Positions 41,563-48,287 of a stretch of DNA of 64,000 bases are shown in pieces (position 1 is the stretch's first letter; each line of letters opens with the position of its first letter). Source of the DNA: Candidatus Zhuqueibacterota bacterium (lineage in GTDB: Bacteria > Zhuqueibacterota > Zhuqueibacteria > Oceanimicrobiales > Oceanimicrobiaceae); the NCBI GenBank assembly GCA_029261995.1, contig JAJDAF010000008.1, forward strand, positions 124,001-188,000, written 5' to 3'. Both the position numbers and the translations under genes were made by a program. Below the pieces are notes generated by a model, which worked only from the letters and a program-made list of their open reading frames with translations, made no database searches and was not told the origin of the DNA.

Positions 41563-43875
41563 ATGTTAAAACGACCATCTAATATTCTTATGGTGCTGAC
41601 CCTCTTATGCCACGCGCTTTACGGACAGAATACGGATTCCGGCAGTCTTCTAACACATGTGACGACTATCATCGACGCCATGCCCTCGGGAACCGGGGAC
41701 GATGACTATGTTGCACCCAACGCATCGGCCATCGCTAGCTGGCGCACAGTTATCCAGGACATACTTTCCGGAGATTACAGCTCAGCCCACACCGCGGCAG
41801 CAGGAATTACGTATCAAGTCACCGAGTTTTCGGATACGACCACAACCCCGAACATTACGTATTATATATTGGAAAGAACATCAGCCGCCACAACGAACCA
41901 TTGGGGAACTTTTGTTTACAACCCGTCACCCTTGCGACAGACGTTATTCGTTCAATGTCCACATCCGCTTAATGATACAAATACGGGTGAGCAAGGGCTG
42001 CATATTTTCCGTTATTGCGGGGCGCGGGCTTACTATACGAGTGGAACCGAACGATGCAATAGTTCCGTCTATTCCACTTGTTCCGGCACCACAACTACCT
42101 GTACAGGTTCATCCGAAAGTTTCCGGGATTCGGATCAGGCGCATATCACACTAGGCATGCTGCATGTTACAACCGAAGAATTGGAATCCGAAATTACAGG
42201 CTTGGTGGTCATTCAGCCGCATGGTTTTGCGAAGGGCGAGGGCGATCCTGATTTAATTTTGAGCAACGGCACCGATCAAACCCCTGACCCCGATTATATC
42301 GTTTCGCTAAAGAACAATTTTACCGTTCGCGACAGCAATCTGACCTTCAAAGTGGGCCATGTTGACTTAAGCTGGACTAGGCTGCTTGGCACAACCAATA
42401 CTCAGGGCCGATATATTAATGGAGAGGCTTCACCCTGCAACACTGCCGCCACAGCCACCACCGGTGGCTTTCTGCATGTGGAACAGGCGTACACTGACCT
42501 GCGCAACAATGCTACCAGTTGGAATAAGTTGGTAAACGCAGTTTCTTTGACTTTTTCCTTGGATAATGTGTTAACCAATGATCAGATATTAGAATTTGAC
42601 GGGACGGATGATTATCTCCTTTACACAAATGACGCGGCGCTTCAAAAGCTCGATGGCACATCTGATTACACTCTTGAAGCCTGGGTATATGTCGCAGATG
42701 AGGGTGACATTGACGAGTTTGATATCATCTTCATGCGCGACAACGGTTTCCATGTGCGGCTGAAGCTGAACCTGGTCTTGAGTTTTGGGATTTTTCGCGG
42801 TGGTTCGACATGGTCTTATTACAGCTCGTCTGACAACGCGATCACCGTTGGGCAATGGAACCATGTTGCAGTGGTCCGGGATACCGAGCCTGATCCCACC
42901 ACTTTCAAGCTTTTCGTAAACGGGTCAGATGTTTCCAGCGCTACCTGGACAGGATATGCTATGCAGTCAGGGGGCGGTGATCTCTATATCGGCCGCAGAG
43001 AAACCGCAATCAGATATCTGAAAGGCTATGTTGATGAAATTCGCTTAAAGGATAATGCCGAATATTCAGGGAACCTGCATTCGAACACTGAGTCCGTGCC
43101 CTATTCCTGGGACGGAAATACTGCTGCTATTTTCCATTTTGATGAGGGTTCCGGAAATCATGTTACAAGCAACGAAGCCGGACACAACGCTGTATTAGGC
43201 GCTGCTGCTGAAGGGGATGCTGCTGAGCCAACCTGGCGCGCCTATGATTATTTAGCAGAAGGATTGCCGCTACCGGTTAAACTCTCATCTTTCACCGGTT
43301 CGTATGAAGGTGGGGCTGTTACATTGAATTGGACGACTGAAAACGAAATAGGCGCCATCGGTTTTATCGTCGAACGTCGCTCGGGCGAAACGGACCGTTG
43401 GCAACCGATTGATAGTTATTTAACGAATCCCCAGTTGGTATGTCTGCACAATCCTTTAGGTCATGGTGAATACATATTTGCGGATCAGGATGTTGAATTC
43501 GGGAATACCTATTTTTATCAACTTTCGGATGTGGATTTGCATGGAAGGGTGACCCATTTGGATGCGATTGAGATTTCAACCGGGAGCTTCCCAGAAACCA
43601 CGGAACTGTTGCCCGCCTATCCCAATCCCTTCAATTCTCAAACCAGGATCCGTTACAAACTCTCTGAAGAGTCGCTGGTCTCGGTCGTCATATATAATTT
43701 GTTGGGACAACGTGTACGCCAACTGGTGTTGCCTTCAAAACAACCAGCCGGGAGATATCACGTGTTCTGGAGCGGGAATGACGATGCCGGGCAATCCGCG
43801 TCTAGCGGTGTTTACATAATCCACTTTGCCGTGGACCCGTTTGTACAAACTCGGAAGGTGACATTCATACGCTAG
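41563..43875 (+). CDS. Secreted LamG-domain protein with FlgD-like C-terminus
   Basis: 770 residues, signal peptide MLKRPSNILMVLTLLCHALY. The first 330 residues are an unrecognised domain with several Cys (FVQCPHPLNDTNTGEQ, RYCGARAYYTSGTERCNS, CSGTTTTCTGSSES), possibly disulfide-bonded. Residues about 345-540 form a LamG/concanavalin-like lectin domain (QILEFDGTDDYLLYTNDAAL, YTLEAWVYVADEGDIDEFDI, VDEIRLKDNAEYSGNLHS). The C-terminus is a beta-sandwich plus FlgD-like motif (YPNPFNSQTRIRYKLSE, SSGVYIIHFAVDP) as in sorted secreted proteins of FCB bacteria. It lies between the radical SAM gene and the precursor, 62 bases after the former. Link to RiPP biosynthesis unclear. Confidence 0.75.
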   Translation: MLKRPSNILMVLTLLCHALYGQNTDSGSLLTHVTTIIDAMPSGTGDDDYVAPNASAIASWRTVIQDILSGDYSSAHTAAAGITYQVTEFSDTTTTPNITYYILERTSAATTNHWGTFVYNPSPLRQTLFVQCPHPLNDTNTGEQGLHIFRYCGARAYYTSGTERCNSSVYSTCSGTTTTCTGSSESFRDSDQAHITLGMLHVTTEELESEITGLVVIQPHGFAKGEGDPDLILSNGTDQTPDPDYIVSLKNNFTVRDSNLTFKVGHVDLSWTRLLGTTNTQGRYINGEASPCNTAATATTGGFLHVEQAYTDLRNNATSWNKLVNAVSLTFSLDNVLTNDQILEFDGTDDYLLYTNDAALQKLDGTSDYTLEAWVYVADEGDIDEFDIIFMRDNGFHVRLKLNLVLSFGIFRGGSTWSYYSSSDNAITVGQWNHVAVVRDTEPDPTTFKLFVNGSDVSSATWTGYAMQSGGGDLYIGRRETAIRYLKGYVDEIRLKDNAEYSGNLHSNTESVPYSWDGNTAAIFHFDEGSGNHVTSNEAGHNAVLGAAAEGDAAEPTWRAYDYLAEGLPLPVKLSSFTGSYEGGAVTLNWTTENEIGAIGFIVERRSGETDRWQPIDSYLTNPQLVCLHNPLGHGEYIFADQDVEFGNTYFYQLSDVDLHGRVTHLDAIEISTGSFPETTELLPAYPNPFNSQTRIRYKLSEESLVSVVIYNLLGQRVRQLVLPSKQPAGRYHVFWSGNDDAGQSASSGVYIIHFAVDPFVQTRKVTFIR

Positions 43876-44035
43876 CGGGCGTGATTCCACCGAGAGTCAC
43901 GGCCGGCATGTCTACTCAGAGATGAAAAGCCTGCACCGGCAGAATGGCTGACATCCAAGATTTCGATTCTACCGCGAAGGTGATTTAGCTTTGATTCAGT
44001 CATCTTGATGACAAAAAACAAGTGAAGGTTTGACA

Positions 44036-44194
44036 TTGAAGGATTCAGACAAAAAGAAGAGCAAGGCGAAGGTTCAAAAAACCGTTGACCGTAAAAAGCC
44101 GTACGAGAAGCCTCAGATTATCCACAGGGGCACAATCGATGTGTTGGCGGGCTCGTGTGCAAGCACAGTAGCCTGCACTCCCAATGTGTCATAA
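44036..44194 (+). CDS. Candidate RiPP precursor peptide
   Basis: 52-residue peptide from TTG 44036 (AAGG seven bases upstream) to TAA 44192-44194. N-terminal half is charged and Lys-rich (MKDSDKKKSKAKVQKTVDRK). Then KPYEKPQIIHRGTIDVLAG fits the YxxPxIxxxG recognition motif known from lasso-peptide leaders that bind PqqD-like RREs. The C-terminal residues SCASTVACTPNVS form a likely core with two Cys, three Ser and two Thr, ending in Ser. It lies 160 bases after the LamG gene and 47 before the peptidase gene. In this setting it is a strong precursor candidate. It is too short for common gene callers, and no homologue was searched. Confidence 0.8.
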   Translation: MKDSDKKKSKAKVQKTVDRKKPYEKPQIIHRGTIDVLAGSCASTVACTPNVS

Positions 44195-44241
44195 CAGAGA
44201 AACGGGTTTCAGAGATTTCCAGCTCTCTGGAAGAAGTACGC

Positions 44242-44787
44242 ATGACTAGCGTTGTTGCAGAACTGACAATGGAACACCTCTTGCTCGACAGGAATATTCG
44301 CGTGACGGTGGCCAGCAACAGCATGGCTCCGACAATTCGGGCGGGGGATCGCGCAATCGTAAGGCGGCTGGAGAGAAGCGGACTTACCCGTGGTGATATC
44401 ATCGTCTACCAAAGAGGCACCACGCTATGTATGCATCGTTTTGTGCGCTATGATGACCGCGGCGCTGTTCGAAAAATAATCACCAAAGGCGACGGGTTGA
44501 TTTGTTTTGATGAATCCTTCAACGAAGACAAGGTTGTCGGCAAAGTTATCGCTGTCTCGCAGGCACACAAGAAGGTCGATTTCCATCGCGCAACCTATCG
44601 TTTGCTCAATAAAGCGTTCGTAAAGATCTTGGTTTTCCAGTGGATGTTTTTTGATGCAAATCGTGTATTCAAAGCACCATACAATGTCGGGTACAAAAGA
44701 ATATCCTTCTTGGTGAACCTGAGCTGTAATTTAATCGGGCGCGTCCTGCTGACCTACGGAACGAGAACAACTGCATCGGCAAAATGA
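44242..44787 (+). CDS. S26 signal peptidase-like protein (SipW/ER type)
   Basis: 181 residues from ATG 44242. Nucleophile Ser27 lies in ASNSMAPTIRAGDRAIV; instead of the bacterial LepB Lys, a His at about 65 (LCMHRFVRYDD) occupies the base position and ITKGDGLICFDE follows, as in SipW/Sec11-type peptidases. There is no N-terminal membrane helix of the usual kind; a hydrophobic C-terminal part may give weak association. It lies between the precursor and the nucleotidyltransferase, overlapping the latter by ATGA. It is therefore a candidate for leader removal from the precursor (inference from context). Confidence 0.8.
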   Translation: MTSVVAELTMEHLLLDRNIRVTVASNSMAPTIRAGDRAIVRRLERSGLTRGDIIVYQRGTTLCMHRFVRYDDRGAVRKIITKGDGLICFDESFNEDKVVGKVIAVSQAHKKVDFHRATYRLLNKAFVKILVFQWMFFDANRVFKAPYNVGYKRISFLVNLSCNLIGRVLLTYGTRTTASAK

Positions 44788-46007
44788 GACTGAATCCCGA
44801 GCAGCAACTGATATTGCTTTGTACCAATCTAAGGCCGCATCAATCAGAACTACATGAAATCGACCGACTGTCAAGGAGAGCATTGAATTGGCAGGAGGTG
44901 GTGAGATTGGCGCGGGACCACAGGATAGCTCCCTTTGTCTACTACCATCTATCGCGCCTTCCTGACAGAGAGCATATTCCTCCAGATTCCTTGTTTGAGC
45001 TAAAGCGGCGCTACCTTGATACGACAGGTAGAAACATTGCGCTGTTTGAGGAATTAAGGAAACTGTTGGGCTTGTTGCGCACTGCAGAAATTGACGCTGC
45101 TGTCCTAAAAGGCCCGGCCTTGATAGGAACCATTTATGAGAACCCGGGACTCAGGTGGGTAGGTGACATCGACATATTGGTCCGCGAACACGATTTGCAT
45201 GATGCCCAGGATTCTCTTCTAAAGAATGGCTATACTCAGGATTCATCGCTCGTTGGCTACTATTCCGACCTCTCGCATCATCATTTATGCGGTCTCAGAA
45301 GTCCGTTCTCCGGGATAACAATAGAACTACATTGGGCATTAGAATTGAACGGCCACATTTTCAATATTGATATCAATGAAATTTGGGATCGCGTCCAAAC
45401 ACAACAAATAAGCGGCGTTGCGGCGTTTGTTCTGGCTCCGGAAGACATGCTGCTGCATCTGTGCCTGCATCATTGCTATAGTTCCATTGACTCTATCACC
45501 CTCAAGTCAGTTTATGAGATTGCCGCGGCTATTCAATATTACGGGGAGAGTCTTGATTGGAGCCAAGTGGTGGCTCGAAGTACTCGATATAAGCTCGTTT
45601 GGCCCATCTACAGTGGTCTTGACAAGGCCAGTAAATTGTTTTCAGCCAATATCCCTTCGAGCGTATTTGGCTTGCTCAAATCACAATGCGGCGCACGCCA
45701 GATAACCAGGCTTTGCTTGTTAGAAAGGTTTTCCTGCAGAGACCTTATCAAATTGGCTTTGCTCAGTAGTTCAAAAGCAAGGCTGAAATACCTGCTTTCG
45801 ATGATGTTTCCATCAGTCGATTTCTTATCTCAAGCATATTCCATACCGCCAGACTCAACGCTTATTTATCTTCTCTATTTGATCCGACCCCTTCACGTTG
45901 TTAGAAATCTATTTTTTAGATCGGTCAAGCGAATCATTCTTTTTGCATTCAGAAAGATCGTGCCTGCGAGCAAGAATGCATTGCCCGCTTCGAACATCAA
46001 TTGGTAA
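44784..46007 (+). CDS. Nucleotidyltransferase-fold protein (PF14907-like)
   Basis: 407 residues. The nucleotidyltransferase core is at AAVLKGPALIGTIY and RWVGDIDILV, where the two Asp coordinate metal, then IELHWALE and LLHLCLHHCY. Proteins of this uncharacterised family (NTP_transf_5) occur in RiPP loci, including lasso clusters where a kinase/nucleotidyltransferase pair further modifies a phosphorylated C-terminus. Start ATG 44784 overlaps the peptidase stop. The last residues are basic and hydrophobic (RNLFFRSVKRIILFAFRKIV). Last gene on the plus strand; the ABC exporter genes end two bases away on the other strand. Confidence 0.82.
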   Translation: MRLNPEQQLILLCTNLRPHQSELHEIDRLSRRALNWQEVVRLARDHRIAPFVYYHLSRLPDREHIPPDSLFELKRRYLDTTGRNIALFEELRKLLGLLRTAEIDAAVLKGPALIGTIYENPGLRWVGDIDILVREHDLHDAQDSLLKNGYTQDSSLVGYYSDLSHHHLCGLRSPFSGITIELHWALELNGHIFNIDINEIWDRVQTQQISGVAAFVLAPEDMLLHLCLHHCYSSIDSITLKSVYEIAAAIQYYGESLDWSQVVARSTRYKLVWPIYSGLDKASKLFSANIPSSVFGLLKSQCGARQITRLCLLERFSCRDLIKLALLSSSKARLKYLLSMMFPSVDFLSQAYSIPPDSTLIYLLYLIRPLHVVRNLFFRSVKRIILFAFRKIVPASKNALPASNINW

Positions 46008-46009
46008 TT

Positions 46010-46825
46010 CTAGTACTGCGTAAGCGTTCCATCAACTTTTGCTTTCTTGACCGCATATTGGAATATGACGAGACTGAGCGGTAACATGATTACGGTAAAG
46101 AAAACCAGTCCCGCGATATTAGACAACAATTCTTGAATCGAGTATCCTTGCAGTAGTGCGAGCCTCATCCCCTCCAGAGAATACCTGGTCGGCACCATGT
46201 AAGAAAGATTTTGCAGCCACTCCGGCAAGATCGAAATCGGGTAATAGACACCACCAATCAACCAGGACAAACTACTGAAGAGCCAGGAGATAGGATCTCC
46301 CTTCTTAAAGATGACAACAAAGCTGGCGGACAATATTCCCAGGCAACTGGATGAACTGATTGTGAGAACAAGAATGATAAACGCCGCCAGATAGTTAGCG
46401 TTGGAGATATTCATTCCGAATACCGTGACACCCAGAATCAAGAACAGAAGAATGTGGACTGAGGTGAGGATAAATCTATAAAGTGATGAAGAAATGATAA
46501 TCGTCGTGAGTCTGGTTTCCGTGATGAGCAGCATCTCCATGACACCCGTTAGCTGAGATTCCCGAATGGTCGCGCCGAAACCTTGCAGCGACACCTGCAG
46601 GTAATTTGAAAAAGCAAATCCGATGAGCACAAATGAAAAGTAATCCCCGCCATACGGCTTAAGGTGAGTATTCATGTTGTGGTCAAACAATTTTGACAAA
46701 AAGAAAAATGTCAAGGACGAAATGAGAATTCCGGCTAATTGCATTAAGAAATGGAGTTTATAACTGGCTTCACTTAAGAAGTCTTTCTTAATGAACGAAA
46801 ACGGCACTCTTAAATCTATCAACAT
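46010..46825 (-). CDS. ABC-2 type transporter permease
   Basis: 271 residues with about six predicted transmembrane helices and the ABC-2 permease pattern: YSLEGMRLALLQG, the GGVYYPISILPEWLQN re-entrant motif, and GFGATIRESQLTGVMEMLLI. ABC-2 permeases export polysaccharides, drugs, lipids or peptides. The start ATG overlaps the ATPase stop (ATGTTGA), so the pair is coupled. It is convergent with the RiPP plus-strand genes, two bases from the nucleotidyltransferase stop. It may export the mature peptide, but cargo is not shown. Confidence 0.87.
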   Translation of the reverse strand: MLIDLRVPFSFIKKDFLSEASYKLHFLMQLAGILISSLTFFFLSKLFDHNMNTHLKPYGGDYFSFVLIGFAFSNYLQVSLQGFGATIRESQLTGVMEMLLITETRLTTIIISSSLYRFILTSVHILLFLILGVTVFGMNISNANYLAAFIILVLTISSSSCLGILSASFVVIFKKGDPISWLFSSLSWLIGGVYYPISILPEWLQNLSYMVPTRYSLEGMRLALLQGYSIQELLSNIAGLVFFTVIMLPLSLVIFQYAVKKAKVDGTLTQY

Positions 46826-47832
46826 TTGTCTGATTGTATGAACGTACTAAACACTTCTGTCAATGGGGTCGGTTTTGCGTAACATGCCGAAATGCGACCA
46901 CCCCAAAGAATCATATTTTCGATGATGCCGGGAATTCTGCTCTCTGGAACCCTGACGTCGACTTCAACACGCAATGCATTGTGCGGCGCCGAAACGATCT
47001 TCATGTCTTCAAAAAAGGATGACTGTTTGACCTGCGATATGAATTGTTCTGACGGACCTTCAATTCTAATGGTGTAGATTGAATCTGTTCTTGCTTGAGC
47101 TTTGACTTCATCTAAGGAACCTATGACTTTGATTCTTCCCTGGTGAATGATGGCCGCACGACGATTGAACGTTTCGACCTCCTCCAGATTGTGAGTTGCC
47201 AATAATATTGTTTTGTTTTTTTTGCCGAGTATTCTGTCCAGGATGAATCTTCTAAGACCTCGCGCGGCCAAAGGATCAAGACTCCTCGACGGTTCATCCA
47301 TCAACAGGATGTCTGGATCATGAATCAGTCCCCGGGCGATCGCAAGTCTCTGTCTTATCCCGGAGGAGTAGTCTTTGAACATTCTATCAGCATCGCGCTC
47401 TAAATCTATCAGTTCAATCAACTCATCTACTCTCTTATTCGCCTGTCTGTGTGGCAATTTATATAAACTGGCGAAAAACTCAAGATTCTGCCTGCCTGTC
47501 AATCTCCAGTAAAAGCTCCGCTCTTCGCTGACCACCAGACCGATGCATCGACGCGCCTGCTTTCCCTCTTTTGTCACATCATATCCATTCACGAAAACCT
47601 TGCCTTGTGTCGGCAAAACCAGCGAACTTAGAATTTTTATGAGGGTTGTTTTTCCGGCGCCGTTCGATCCTAGCAAACAGAGCAATTCACCGCAATTCAC
47701 CTGCAAATTTATTCCATCAAGCGCGGTAACGCAGTCTTTTTGAAATGGGTGAATGAGCGCATCCAGATAAGTCTTGTGCTTTGGAAAATTCTTCGTGAGA
47801 CCAATAATCTCTATTGCGCGATTCATGTTCAT
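46819..47832 (-). CDS. ABC transporter ATPase of the ABC-2 exporter
   Basis: 337 residues. Walker A GSNGAGKTT, Q-loop region IGLVVSEERSFYWRLTGRQN, signature YSSGIRQRLAIARGL, Walker B ILLMDEP, D-loop RSLDPLAARGLRR and H-loop ATHN. A C-terminal extra domain (DSIYTIRIEGPSEQFIS and the following beta-rich part) follows, as in many ABC-2 ATPases. The start is either the first ATG (47832) or the second (47826), which has AGG six bases upstream and may be the true start. It pairs with the permease gene. Regulation not visible; no hairpin after the permease. Confidence 0.92.
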   Translation of the reverse strand: MNMNRAIEIIGLTKNFPKHKTYLDALIHPFQKDCVTALDGINLQVNCGELLCLLGSNGAGKTTLIKILSSLVLPTQGKVFVNGYDVTKEGKQARRCIGLVVSEERSFYWRLTGRQNLEFFASLYKLPHRQANKRVDELIELIDLERDADRMFKDYSSGIRQRLAIARGLIHDPDILLMDEPSRSLDPLAARGLRRFILDRILGKKNKTILLATHNLEEVETFNRRAAIIHQGRIKVIGSLDEVKAQARTDSIYTIRIEGPSEQFISQVKQSSFFEDMKIVSAPHNALRVEVDVRVPESRIPGIIENMILWGGRISACYAKPTPLTEVFSTFIQSDKC

Positions 47833-48287
47833 CCTGTCGACATACGGGTCGAAAATTATGGGATTTTGCTGCTATTTCCAAATGATGTGACAATGTTATA
47901 ATTGCGGTCCGATGGTATGGGATCGATTGACTGTTGGAAACAGCCCGTCGCAAGAAATCTCGTGGAGATGTCTCAAAGCTGGTTCATCCGAAAAATGCGA
48001 CCACGTCGGTTTATCGTCATGAATGTTGGTGGCAGGAATCCGAGACAGGCAACAACTTTCAATCAGTAACTTCCGGGTTCGTGCCCGCAGGATATTCTTT
48101 TTTGGCCATTCGGCCGTCTGTCGCCTCTGCTCAAAATCTCCCTCCTCGGCCACGCTCAAAATTTGACGGAGTTGTTACAAAAAAAACGATGCTTTTTATC
48201 GCTTTGCCACTCAAGATATGGCGCCAGTGCGACGAACTACCTGAGTATTAAATCGAAGGTCCAGAACCAACGATAGGTGACGCATTG
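47833..48287. other. Divergent intergenic region, no gene seen
   Basis: About 455 bases between divergent starts. The plus-strand frame at 47934 is open for 105 codons but has low-complexity, unrelated composition and no ribosome site. No inverted repeat stands out; likely holds two promoters. Confidence 0.4.

Noticed and set aside
47934-48251. 105-codon plus-strand frame before the TPR genes
   Set aside because: TTG start, no ribosome site, composition unlike coding regions here, no recognisable domain.
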